From: Bacillus_BD sp963765265
GTDB taxonomy: Bacteria > Bacillota > Bacilli > Bacillales > Cytobacillaceae
NCBI GenBank assembly: GCA_963765265.1
Contig: CAVXVN010000005.1
Coordinates: forward strand, 248,001 to 312,000
Direction: 5' to 3'
Length of the DNA: 64,000 nt
The notes under the pieces were generated by a model that made no database searches, was not told the DNA's origin, and saw nothing but the letters and a program-made list of their open reading frames with translations. Shown here in pieces: positions 51,525-61,219 of this stretch. A program made the position numbers and the translations under genes. Numbering within the stretch: the stretch's first letter is position 1; every line of letters begins with the position of its first letter.

Positions 51525-52286
51525 TTATTTATCATCCTTCACATCATCCACATATCCGTCTGTATAGTGGTAAGGGACATCACCAAATGGAGCTTCTATC
51601 CCTTCATCATCTAGCATGTCTTCATATTCTTCATGTTTTTTTGATGGGTAGATAAGCGTGTCTTTTCCAGTAATATCGGTTGCAACAAATGTTTCAAAGT
51701 CTTCCGTAAAACCTTCATCATCATGACCCTCGTTGTAGAGGCTGCCATAGTCCTCGTAGTCCCCTTTTAAATCTGAAGGCGTTTCGGACGTACCAAATCG
51801 AGCCACTTCCTGAAAACTGTCTTCATTATCAGCGAATTCACGGAATTGATGATGTTGAAAATGGTTACCATGAGCAGGTTCAAGTAAATCTTCCTCAACG
51901 GGTCGGTCCGTGGGGAGCATTTGTTCAGGACTATGTTCTACGCAATACAATGTTGAAGGAATAATTTCAAGACGTTCGTAAGGTATATCTGTTCCACATA
52001 CTTTGCATTGTCCATAATTTCCTTCTTCCATGACTTGTAATGCTTCATTTACTTTATTTAATTCAGAATCGGCGTGCTCTTCCAATGCAAAATCTTTTTC
52101 TCTTTCATACAATTCCGTTCCCATGTCTGCTGGATGGTTGTCATATGCAGAAAGCTCACCTACTGAACCACGCTGGCTTGAGTCCTCAAGGGTACCCATT
52201 TTAAAGTTCTCTAGCTGATCATCATATTCTTTTTGCTGATCCAATAAAAGTTGTTTTAAAGACCTTAGCTGTTCCATAGATAACAT
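51525..52286 (-). CDS. yteA: YteA family protein (TraR/DksA zinc finger)
   Basis: 253 residues. The N-terminal coiled coil (LRSLKQLLLDQQKEYDDQLE) and DMGTELYEREKDFALEEH lead to a TraR/DksA-type zinc finger (CKVCGTDIPYERLE... LYCVEHSPEQ; third ligand Cys, fourth His-like). A long acidic C-terminal tail follows, as in YteA of B. subtilis, a sporulation-associated protein of unknown function. GGGGGATC precedes ATG. The position beside glg and men genes matches B. subtilis gene order. Confidence 0.88.
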   Translation of the reverse strand: MLSMEQLRSLKQLLLDQQKEYDDQLENFKMGTLEDSSQRGSVGELSAYDNHPADMGTELYEREKDFALEEHADSELNKVNEALQVMEEGNYGQCKVCGTDIPYERLEIIPSTLYCVEHSPEQMLPTDRPVEEDLLEPAHGNHFQHHQFREFADNEDSFQEVARFGTSETPSDLKGDYEDYGSLYNEGHDDEGFTEDFETFVATDITGKDTLIYPSKKHEEYEDMLDDEGIEAPFGDVPYHYTDGYVDDVKDDK

Positions 52287-52382
52287 AATTGATCCCCCGT
52301 TTTCATGATCTTTGTTCTATGATCTTAGTATGAACGATAATTGATAAAACATAACGAAAGAATCATGATCTAGAGTAAAATA

Positions 52383-52413
52383 AAAAAACTTCTGCAAAAT
52401 GCAGAAGTTTTTT
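52383..52413. terminator. menA terminator
   Basis: A 14-base perfect stem (AAAAAACTTCTGCA and complement) with a 3-base loop, flanked by A and T runs. Confidence 0.88.
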
Positions 52414-52425
52414 ACATCAATGGAG

Positions 52426-53361
52426 TTAAATAAAATAGCCAAGGAAGATTCCAAATGATAATAAGAGACCAAAGAAAGTATTCGTTTGTGAAGTAGCTTT
52501 CATTGCCGGCATCATTTGTAGCGGTACACTATTATTAACAAATCCTTTAATCGCTGAAATTGCTTTTGGAAGGCTTAGAACAACAAGTGCGATCCAAGGG
52601 GAAATAATTCCAAAACTAATTAGAGCAAAGACCCAAATATATGAAAGAGTAAACATGGAAGCCAAAAAGATAACGGCATTCTTTTTACCAAAAAGGACGG
52701 CAAGTGTTTTACGTCCACCTTTTTTATCTCCTTCTAAATCACGAATATTATTCGACAAATTAATGGATCCGACTAAAATCATAATCGGAGTTGAAATGAG
52801 AACACTTTCCATTGTCACCGTACCTGTTTGAATGAAAAATGAAATTAAGACAATGCCCATTCCCATCAAAAGACCGGAAGCGAGTTCACCGAATGGAGTA
52901 TAGGAAATCGGAAGTGGACCTCCTGTGTATAAATAGCCCATCAGCATGCAAACTAATCCAATGACTGCTAACCACCAACTGCTATTCATACAGATATATA
53001 TGCCAATTAAAAGAGAAATCCCATATAATCCAAGAGCCAATTGCATGATCGTTTTCGGCTTGAGACCATCGCGAACAATTCCTCCACCAATTCCAACTGA
53101 TTCCGCGTTATCCAAACCTCTTTTATAATCATAATATTCATTGAATAAGTTTGTCGCGATTTGAATCAAAATACTTGCTATGAGCATAGTAATAAAAAGG
53201 CTAAGATCGAATTTGGAATAAGTACTCATTGAAAGTACGGTTCCTAATGTTACAGGGACAAATGCTGCCGTTAAGGTATGAGGCCTTGTTAATCTCCACC
53301 ATACTTTCCAGTCCTTTTTATTGTACACTGGAGAGGATTCTATCTCTATTTGTGTCTCCAT
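52426..53361 (-). CDS. menA: 1,4-dihydroxy-2-naphthoate polyprenyltransferase
   Basis: UbiA-family integral membrane enzyme that prenylates DHNA to demethylmenaquinone. 311 residues, about nine TM segments. The first Asp-rich motif is NLFNEYYDYKRGLDNAES; the second is NLSNNIRDLEGDKKGGRKTL. AGGGGG precedes ATG. It is transcribed away from menF with a 445-base gap. Confidence 0.95.
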   Translation of the reverse strand: METQIEIESSPVYNKKDWKVWWRLTRPHTLTAAFVPVTLGTVLSMSTYSKFDLSLFITMLIASILIQIATNLFNEYYDYKRGLDNAESVGIGGGIVRDGLKPKTIMQLALGLYGISLLIGIYICMNSSWWLAVIGLVCMLMGYLYTGGPLPISYTPFGELASGLLMGMGIVLISFFIQTGTVTMESVLISTPIMILVGSINLSNNIRDLEGDKKGGRKTLAVLFGKKNAVIFLASMFTLSYIWVFALISFGIISPWIALVVLSLPKAISAIKGFVNNSVPLQMMPAMKATSQTNTFFGLLLSFGIFLGYFI

Positions 53362-53806
53362 ATAAAACTCCCCCTAAATCTTGTTTAATTCTTAATTTAC
53401 GTAGTAGATTAAGAGAATAATTTTCAGAATAATCGTAAGTTTGAACAATTCGTTACAATTTTAAGTTTAGGTAAAGATTCAGTATGTGTCAATAACTTTG
53501 ACCTATTATTCATTTCGTAATTTTGAACAGGATCATGTGTCATGTTTCTCTTTTCATATTTTTATATTATCTCATATTTTTTCATAGGGGATCAAAAAGA
53601 AAAACATGGAAACTAGAACAGAACGTATCTTATATTCTTATGTTTGAAGTTATCGTTTATTTCAAGTATTTCGATTTAAATTCAATCGTTCTGATCAATG
53701 AAAATCCTGGATAATAGTCATCTGAAAGTTAATATGATATGATAATGAAGTCCACAAAAGGTATAATGATATCAACATTAGAACGACTATTATTGGAGGG
53801 GTTTTT
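53362..53806. other. Divergent menA-menF intergenic region
   Basis: 445 bases, AT-rich. A TATAAT at 53762-53767 lies 40 bases before menF without a recognisable -35. No riboswitch or repeat seen; the region presumably holds both promoters. Confidence 0.4.
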
Positions 53807-55217
53807 TTGGTTACCATTCAACAGACGGAACTAAAAGAAGGGATCCTGAAAGCAATAGAGAAGGCGAAAAAAAGTTCTACCTCCATATTAGTGAGTGAAG
53901 TTCAGAAAATAGATACCATCACGCCACTTTCTTTTTTTGCACTAGGAACAAAAAACAATGTGAAGGAACGATTTTTTTGGAAACACCCTTCAGAGGAAAA
54001 ATATATGATTGGTTTAGGAATATGTAAAAGAATCGAATCGGATCAGGCAGCTGACCGCTTTTTTCATGTAGAAAAAGAGTGGAAACGCTTTATAGATCAA
54101 GCAATTATTATAGATTATGCACAAATACAGGGGACAGGTCCAACGGCCTTTGGTGGTTTTTCGTTTGACCCTTTAAAAGAAAAGACAAATCTTTGGTCCA
54201 ATTTTGCTACTTCCTTATTCTATATACCAAAGTTTATGCTAAGTTTATTTAATGGACAGGCATATTTAACAACGAACGTTATTTGTAGTCAACAAGATGA
54301 TATATCGCTTTATAGTATGGTGGAAAATGAGCGGGAAGAATTACTTGCATCAAGCAGAAAAACAAGTAGAATTCAATCAGGCTTCACTCCTAAAGCAAAT
54401 GGAAGTTAAACCAGATGAGTGGAAACAAACTGTGAATAGAGTGGTGCACGATCTAACAGAGGGCCCACTTAAAAAGGTAGTACTTGCAAGAGAATTAAGA
54501 CTGCTGTTTGATGACAATATACAAGTTGAGCAAGTGCTTAGTACCTTGCTGAAGGAACAGAATGATAGCTATGTATTTGCGTTTGAATCACATGGGGATT
54601 GCTTTATAGGTGCCACACCTGAGCGCTTAATGAAAAAGGAGAATGACCAAGTGTATTCAGCTTGTTTAGCAGGCTCTATTGCAAGAGGGAAAAACGATGT
54701 AGAAGATGAGCTACTTGGAAAGACTTTATTAACGGACGATAAGAATTTAATGGAACATCAATTTGTCGTCGATATGATTAAAGCAGCAATGGAAGATTCT
54801 TGTTCAGAAGTGAACATTCCAAAACAACCTTAGTCTCTTAAAATTAAAGAATATCCAACATTTATATACACCTGTAAATGGTAAAGTGAAATCAAGATAC
54901 TTCACTTCTCACTCTAGTAGAAAAACTTCATCCAACCCCTGCTCTTGGTGGTCTCCCGAAGAATTTAGCGATTGAGAAAATTAGAGAAGTTGAAGATTTA
55001 GATCGTGGTCTTATATGGTGGCCCAATTGGATGGGTTGATTATCAAGGCAATGGGGAATTTGCTGTTGCCATTCGTTCTGGTTTCATTCAAGGAGATGAA
55101 GTCTCTATTTTTGCTGGTTGCGGGGTCGTTGAAGATTCTATTGCAGAAATGGAATATCAAGAAACCAATATAAAATTTACACCGATGCTTTCAGCTCTGG
55201 GAGGCTTAAAATCATGA
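53807..55217 (+). CDS. menF: Isochorismate synthase (four frameshifts as assembled)
   Basis: Converts chorismate to isochorismate, the entry step of menaquinone synthesis. About 468 residues when repaired. Features: GTGPTAFGGFSFDP, KVVLARELRLLF, FAFESHGDCFIGATPERLM, SLAG-like SACLAGSIARGKND, EHQFVVDMI, LHPTPALGGLP and the C-terminal GWVDYQGNGEFAVAIRSG. Four single extra bases break it, near 54342 (CTTGCAT), 54831 (CCTTAG), 54894 (TCAAGAT) and 55011 (TCTTAT). Every segment keeps conserved sequence, so they are probably assembly errors. TTG start after GGAGGGG. Confidence 0.9.
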
Positions 55218-56966
55218 ATCATCAGCAAGCATTAACTCTTTATATAGCAGCGTTTGTATCCGAACTCGTACAAACGGGTGTAAAGGATGTCGTAGTAAGC
55301 CCAGGTTCTCGCTCAACACCAATTGCGATGGTGATGGCAGAACATCCTGATCTTCGTCTTCATATTCATGTCGATGAAAGATCAGCTGCTTTTTTTGCCC
55401 TAGGAATTTCCAAAGCTTCTAAAAAGCCTACGGTCCTTTTATGTACATCAGGTACGGCTGCTGCTAATTATTTTCCAGCCATAGCGGAGGCTAAGATTTC
55501 AAGGGTTCCATTAGTTGTATTGACTGCAGATCGTCCGCATGAACTAAGGGATGTGGGGGCACCACAAACGATTGATCAAATTCATTTATATGGAAATCAT
55601 GTCAAATGGTTTGTTGAAATGGCTCCTCCAGAACATTCCGATGAAATGATTCGTTATGCTCGAACCGTGTGTGCACGGGCAGTTGCAACTTCTATTCAAG
55701 CACCTGCAGGACCCGTGCATTTGAATTTCCCTTTACGGGAACCACTTATTCCGTTGCTAGATAATGAACAGTTATTTCAACAAAAGGAACGAATGGAGGG
55801 ATATGTTCAGATTCAACAAGCAACCATGTCGTTAAAGGCTGATGAATTTGACATGTATGCTGAACTTTTGCATTCTACCCAGAAGGGGATCATTGTTTGT
55901 GGTCAAATAGATGATCAGGATTTTTCAAACAAGTTGTGGCGACTAGCAGAGAAATTACATTTTCCAATTTTAGCGGATCCACTTTCGCAATTACGAAGTG
56001 GTGATCATAGTGGAGATATGATTATTGATACATATGGTACATTTTTACGAAATGAAGAGGCTAAAAAGAAATTACAGCCGGACATCATTATTCGGTTTGG
56101 AGCTATGCCTAGTTTCTAAAGTATTAACCCTCTTTTTAAAAGAGAATCTTGCAACAAGACAAATCGTTGTAGATGGTGGAGTGGGTTGGCGAGATCCAGC
56201 CATGTTATCAACCGAAATGGTATATTGTGATGAAAGTATTTTTTGTGAGGAATTAGTGAAGAGAGTAGCCCCAGCAGTTGATTCTCATTATAGTAATCAA
56301 TGGAAAAAGTTAAACAGGGCAACAAAAGAAATCCTTACTGTTGTCAATGAAACAGAAGATCTAAGCGAAGGAAAGCTATTTTATCAATTAGAAGAGCTGC
56401 TTCCAGAAGATGCGACTGTTTTTGTAGGGAACAGTATGCCGATTCGTGATTTAGATTCTTTCTTCCATTTTAATCAGAAACGGATACACGTAATGGCAAA
56501 TCGAGGAGCCAATGGAATTGATGGCACCATATCCACTGCGTTAGGAGCAGCAACGATTAAACAACCATTCTATCTCATTGTGGGAGATTTAACTTTCTTC
56601 CATGATTTGAATGGTTTAATTGCTGCTAAGCTCCAAGAACTCAATATTACAATTCTTTTAATCAATAATAATGGTGGAGGGATTTTTTCCTTTCTTCCGC
56701 AAGCTTCTCATCCCAATCATTTTGAAAAGTTATTTGGTACTCCTTTGGATTTGGATTTCAGTAAGGCGGTTGAAATGTATGGTGGTCGTTTTACTTCTAT
56801 TTCAAATTGGGAAAATTTTTCTACTACAATTCTTCAGGATCGAATGAGCGTAGGCCTTCGAGTCATTGAAATAGTGACAAATCGTGAAAAAAATGTAAAA
56901 GAACATCATAATTTGTGGAATTTTGTTTCCCAGGAAATAAATTCTTTATTAGAAGGCGAATATTGA
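55214..56966 (+). CDS. menD: SEPHCHC synthase MenD (one frameshift as assembled)
   Basis: Thiamine-diphosphate enzyme joining 2-oxoglutarate and isochorismate. About 583 residues. The N-terminal VVSPGSRSTPIAM and the catalytic glutamate region VDERSAAFFALG are clear; the C-terminal ThDP site is VGDLTFFHDLNGL with INNNGGGIFSFLP. An extra base near 56112 splits FGAMP from VSKVLTLFL. It overlaps menF by four bases and menH by one. Confidence 0.93.
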
Positions 56967-57775
56967 TGAATCTCGCTATTAATGGCAATACTTATCATGT
57001 TGACATGGAAGGTGAAGGATTTCCGCTTGTTTTACTGCATGGATTTACAGGTGATTCAAAAACCTGGAATCCATTTTTTAAAGAATGGGGAAAAAATAGA
57101 AAGGTTATTGTGATCGATATTTTAGGTCATGGACAATCAGATTCCCCTAAGGATTTCAAACGGTACGAAATACTGTCCGTAGCGAAAGATATGAAACAAA
57201 TTTTAGAACTTCTTAAAATTGAAAAAACAGACATATTAGGGTACTCTATGGGTGGAAGACTTGCATTAAGCTTTGCCATTCAATATCCACTTTTCGTTCG
57301 TAAACTGGTTTTGGAGAGTTCATCTCCTGGTTTAATAACTGAACAGGAAAGAGCAAACCGTAGGATGCAAGATAGGAAATTATGTGATTTGATTCAGAAA
57401 AACGGAATCGAACAGTTTGTTGAGTATTGGGAGAATATCCCGCTATTTTCTTCACAAAGGAGTCTTCCTATACATAAGCAAGAAGAAATTAGAGAACAAC
57501 GTCTTCAAAATTCGGTTATAGGACTTTGCAATAGTTTAATCGGTATGGGGACGGGTGCTCAGCCTTCCTGGTGGTCACATTTACATAAGCTTGAAGCGGA
57601 TACCCTTTTAGTTACAGGTGTTCTTGATCAAAAGTTTTGTTTAATCGCTGAAGAAATGGTAAAAGAAATCAAAAATGTCGAATGGGTAAAAGTTGACGGG
57701 TGTGGACATGCAATTCATGTGGAAGAGCCAGAAAAATTTGGTACAATAGTAAGTGGGTTTTTGAAGAATTTTTAA
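56966..57775 (+). CDS. menH: SHCHC synthase, alpha/beta hydrolase
   Basis: Eliminates pyruvate from SEPHCHC to give SHCHC. 269 residues. The nucleophile elbow is GYSMGGRLAL, oxyanion side LLHGFTGDSKTW, aspartate in LVTGVLDQKF and catalytic histidine in GCGHAIHVEEP. The start ATG overlaps the menD stop (TGATG), favoured over an in-frame ATG 51 bases upstream because of this coupling and the normal N terminus. Intact. Confidence 0.93.
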   Translation: MNLAINGNTYHVDMEGEGFPLVLLHGFTGDSKTWNPFFKEWGKNRKVIVIDILGHGQSDSPKDFKRYEILSVAKDMKQILELLKIEKTDILGYSMGGRLALSFAIQYPLFVRKLVLESSSPGLITEQERANRRMQDRKLCDLIQKNGIEQFVEYWENIPLFSSQRSLPIHKQEEIREQRLQNSVIGLCNSLIGMGTGAQPSWWSHLHKLEADTLLVTGVLDQKFCLIAEEMVKEIKNVEWVKVDGCGHAIHVEEPEKFGTIVSGFLKNF

Positions 57776-57815
57776 AATGTTCTAAATGATTTTAAATGAA
57801 GGAGGAATTTATATC

Positions 57816-58635
57816 ATGACAGTAGAATGGATTGCGGGACGTCAGTATGAAGATATTTTATATGAAACTTACAATGGGATTGCAAAGATTACCATTAATC
57901 GACCTGAAGTGCGTAATGCTTTTCGTCCGAAAACGGTGATGGAATTGATGGACGCTTTTGCCTATGCGCGTGATGATGCAAAGGTGGGGGTCATCGTTTT
58001 AACAGGTGCTGGAGATTTAGCATTTTGTTCTGGAGGAGACCAAAGCGTTCGAGGAAATGGTGGATACGTAGGTGAAGATCAAATTCCTCGTTTAAATGTA
58101 CTTGATCTACAACGGTTAATTCGTGTAATTCCGAAACCAGTCATTGCTATGGTAAAAGGTTATGCCATTGGTGGTGGGCATGTATTACATATCGTGTGTG
58201 ACCTTAACCATTGCTGCTGATAATGCAATTTTTGGTCAAACAGGTCCAAAAGTTGGTAGCTTTGATGGTGGTTATGGTGCAGGCTATTTGGCAAGAATTG
58301 TCGGCCATAAAAAGGCTCGTGAAATTTGGTTCCTTTGCCGTCAGTACAATGCTCAGGAAGCAATGGATATGGGCTTAGTCAATACGGTCGTTCCGCTTGA
58401 ACAAGTGGAAGAAGAAACGATTAAATGGTGTGAAGAGATTCTTGGGAAAAGCCCTATGGCCCTCCGTTTCTTAAAGGCTGCCTTTAATGCGGATTCAGAT
58501 GGATTAGCCGGAATTCAGCAATTAGCTGGGGACGCAACCTTATTATATTATACAACTGAAGAAGCAAAAGAAGGTCGCGACTCATTCAAGGAAAAACGAG
58601 ATCCAGATTTCGATAAATTCCCTAGATTTCCTTAA
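57816..58635 (+). CDS. menB: 1,4-dihydroxy-2-naphthoyl-CoA synthase (one frameshift as assembled)
   Basis: Crotonase-fold ring closure of o-succinylbenzoyl-CoA. About 272 residues when repaired, very close to B. subtilis MenB (TYNGIAKITINRPEVRNAF, AFCSGGDQSVRG, KGYAIGGGHVLHIVCDL, TGPKVGSFDGGYG, ending FPRFP). One extra A near 58204 (CCTTAACC for CCTTACC) interrupts CDL-TIAADNAIFG. ATG 57816 follows GGAGG; upstream in-frame codons are not needed. Confidence 0.94.
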
Positions 58636-58795
58636 TTAGTAGACCAAATCGCATATGATTTGGTCTTTAATATTACATCAATTGTTTAAAACTTCCTATT
58701 TAAAGTAACATAAGAAAGCAATAACATTGTGCCAAAAATAAGCCAACTTGACAGCTAGTACAAATTCACTATTAAATTATTCCCGTTCGGGCAAA

Positions 58796-58920
58796 GCCTG
58801 AACTTGGACAAAGTGTCATGTGCTAATCTTGTTGGAATAAGGCTGAATTCGGACAAGGACAGACCGTTTAGTGCTAGACTGTGAATAGGGTTGAATTCGG
58901 ACAAAGACAGCCCGCATGCG
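58796..58920 (+). repeat. Tandem degenerate repeats, about 46-base period
   Basis: Three units begin near 58799, 58844 and 58892, each with the core TGAA-TTCGGACAAAGACAG (first unit TGAACTTGGACAAAGTGTC). A weaker fourth may precede at 58744. They fill the 375-base gap between menB and menE. No ORF is associated. Confidence 0.55.
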
Positions 58921-59010
58921 AATAATCCATCACGACAGATTTTTCTATATAAAACTGACCATTAAATCTATACAAACAATCAAGACTTCTAGAAAGGTGA
59001 GGATAAACAA

Positions 59011-60483
59011 ATGCAAATGATGCCAAATTGGCTCAAAAAACGTGCTTTTTTAACACCAAACCGACCTGCGATTATTTTTAACGGTCAACAAACTACTTTT
59101 GCGGAATTATATGATAAGGCCTATTCAGTTGCTGGTAAACTAACTTCTCGTGGAGTTAAGAAAGGACAGTTTACTGCACTCTTGCTACGAAATCATCTTG
59201 ATTCTGCAGTCATGATACTGGCACTTCAATTACTAGGTGTTCGAGCGGTCATTTTAAATAATCGCTTAACAGCAGAAGAGATTGTTTGGCAGCTTAAAGA
59301 TTCAAAGGCTGTTTTTCTGATAAGTGAGGAATTTTTTCAAGAGAAGACCGAAAAAATTAAAAGTAGCCTGAGAGACTTACCAATTTTATTGAAAGAACCG
59401 CTAGAGGATACTCCAATTGAAGAGCCCCTAATTTTGGAAGAAATTGATTTAGATGAAATTTGTACGATCATGTATACTTCTGGAACAACTGGCCACCCAA
59501 AAGGGGTCATTCAAACATATGGTAATCACTGGTGGAGTGCAACAGGCTCTGCTCTGAACCTTGGGTTGCATGATGATGATTGTTGGCTTTGCATGGTTCC
59601 TCTATTTCATATTAGCGGTTATTCAATTTTAATGAAAAGTATTCTATATGGAATGAAAATGGTTCTACATGAGAGGTTCGATGAAAAATTGGCTCTAGCA
59701 GACATTCAACATGAGCATGTGACAATCATGTCAGTGGTTAGTACAACACTCACTCGAATGCTTGAACAATTACATGATCGTAAATTGCCTGAATACTTTC
59801 GATGTATGTTGCTCGGTGGTGGGCCAGCAGCCCTTCCGTTATTAGAGGAATGTGTTTCAAAAGAAATTCCAGTTTTTCAAACATACGGAATGACGGAAAC
59901 CTCCTCACAGATTGTTACCTTGTCACCCGAAGATAGTTTGAGAAAACTTGGTTCGGCGGGTAAACCTCTTTTTCCTTCTCAATTAAAAATCATTCAGGCC
60001 AGAAAGCAAGAGGCAACGCCCAATGAACCTGGTGAAATCGTTGTCAAGGGACCCAATGTAACTTCAGGCTATTTAAACCAATCTGGAGAGATCCAAGATG
60101 GCTGGCTACATACAGGGGATATGGGTTATCTTGATGAAGAAGGTTTCTTGTTTGTACTAGATAGACGATCCGATTTAATTATTTCGGGAGGAGAAAATAT
60201 CTATCCCGCCGAAATTGAAGGAGTACTGAATTCTCATCCTTGCATTCGTGAATCAGGTGTTATTGGGAGAAAGGATGAGCACTGGGGAGAAATTCCTGTA
60301 GCCTTTATTGTAAAAAATAATTCGATTACAGAAGAAGGAATTGTTGCTTATTGTATAGAAAAACTTGCTAAATATAAGATCCCAAAAGAAATCCATTTTA
60401 TTTCGGAGATTCCACGAAATGCATCAAGGAAAATAGTGAGAAGGAAACTTCGGATTTTATTAAATGAACCACTGCAGTCATAA
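59011..60483 (+). CDS. menE: o-Succinylbenzoate--CoA ligase
   Basis: ANL-family adenylate-forming enzyme that activates o-succinylbenzoate with CoA. 490 residues. P-loop-like TIMYTSGTTGHPKGV, VPLFHISGYS, TYGMTETSSQ, the hinge WLHTGDMGYLDEEGFL and DRRSDLIISGGENIYP, and the C-terminal lysine region NASRKIVRRKL are all present. AAAGGTGAGG precedes ATG. Separated from menB by a repeat-bearing gap, it may have its own promoter. Intact. Confidence 0.95.
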   Translation: MQMMPNWLKKRAFLTPNRPAIIFNGQQTTFAELYDKAYSVAGKLTSRGVKKGQFTALLLRNHLDSAVMILALQLLGVRAVILNNRLTAEEIVWQLKDSKAVFLISEEFFQEKTEKIKSSLRDLPILLKEPLEDTPIEEPLILEEIDLDEICTIMYTSGTTGHPKGVIQTYGNHWWSATGSALNLGLHDDDCWLCMVPLFHISGYSILMKSILYGMKMVLHERFDEKLALADIQHEHVTIMSVVSTTLTRMLEQLHDRKLPEYFRCMLLGGGPAALPLLEECVSKEIPVFQTYGMTETSSQIVTLSPEDSLRKLGSAGKPLFPSQLKIIQARKQEATPNEPGEIVVKGPNVTSGYLNQSGEIQDGWLHTGDMGYLDEEGFLFVLDRRSDLIISGGENIYPAEIEGVLNSHPCIRESGVIGRKDEHWGEIPVAFIVKNNSITEEGIVAYCIEKLAKYKIPKEIHFISEIPRNASRKIVRRKLRILLNEPLQS

Positions 60484-60517
60484 GATTTTCCGATTTGAAT
60501 ACTGAGGGGGATGCGAA

Positions 60518-61219
60518 TTGACAACCAATTCAATATTAGTGGTAGAAGATGAGGAGAAAATCTTACGATTATTAGAGATTGAGCTTGAATATGAGGGGTA
60601 TGAAGTAGGGAAAGCGATGGATGGCATACAAGCTCTTGAACGATATCGTAGTCAAAAGTGGGACTTGATCCTTCTTGATGTAATGCTACCTGGCATAAGT
60701 GGAATTGAATTACTTCGCCGCATACGTGCTCATGACGTGAGCACCCCTGTTATTTTATTAACGGCGAAAGGCTCCGTCGAAGATAAAGTATCTGGACTTG
60801 ATTTAGGGGCAAATGACTATATCACCAAACCATTTCAAATTGAGGAATTACTTGCGAGAATTAGAGCTGCTTTAAGGATGAAGCCTTCACTTACAAACGA
60901 ACAAGATGAAGCATCGATTACTCTTCAACTAGCTGATTTAAGCTTGGATGAAAAAACAAGAGAAGTAAAAAGAGGGAATGAAAGTATTGAACTGACACCC
61001 AGAGAATTTGATTTGCTCGTCTATTTGTTGAAGAATAAACGCCAAGTGTTAAATCGAGTCCAGATCATTGAATCGGTATGGGGGTATGATTATTATGGCG
61101 ATACGAATGTTGTTGACGTCTATATTCGGTATATCCGAAAGAAAATTGATATAGAGAATCATGAACCACTTATTCATACCGTTCGAGGAGTTGGATATGT
61201 GTTGAGGGAGGAGAAATGA
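60518..61219 (+). CDS. OmpR-family response regulator (YkoG-like)
   Basis: 233 residues. Receiver with VVEDEEKILR, phospho-aspartate in LILLDVMLPG, LTAKGS and TKPF; winged helix with ELTPREFDLLVYLLKNK and VVDVYIRYIRKKID, IHTVRGVGYVL. TTG start after GAGGGGG. It overlaps the kinase gene by four bases (ATGA). With the PepSY genes that follow, the set matches B. subtilis ykoGHIJ in composition. Confidence 0.92.
   Translation: MTTNSILVVEDEEKILRLLEIELEYEGYEVGKAMDGIQALERYRSQKWDLILLDVMLPGISGIELLRRIRAHDVSTPVILLTAKGSVEDKVSGLDLGANDYITKPFQIEELLARIRAALRMKPSLTNEQDEASITLQLADLSLDEKTREVKRGNESIELTPREFDLLVYLLKNKRQVLNRVQIIESVWGYDYYGDTNVVDVYIRYIRKKIDIENHEPLIHTVRGVGYVLREEK

Noticed and set aside
54300..55020. 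Programmed frameshifting in menF
   Set aside because: Four separate shifts without slippery heptamers or stop-codon context, and the same +1 pattern occurs in unrelated genes.
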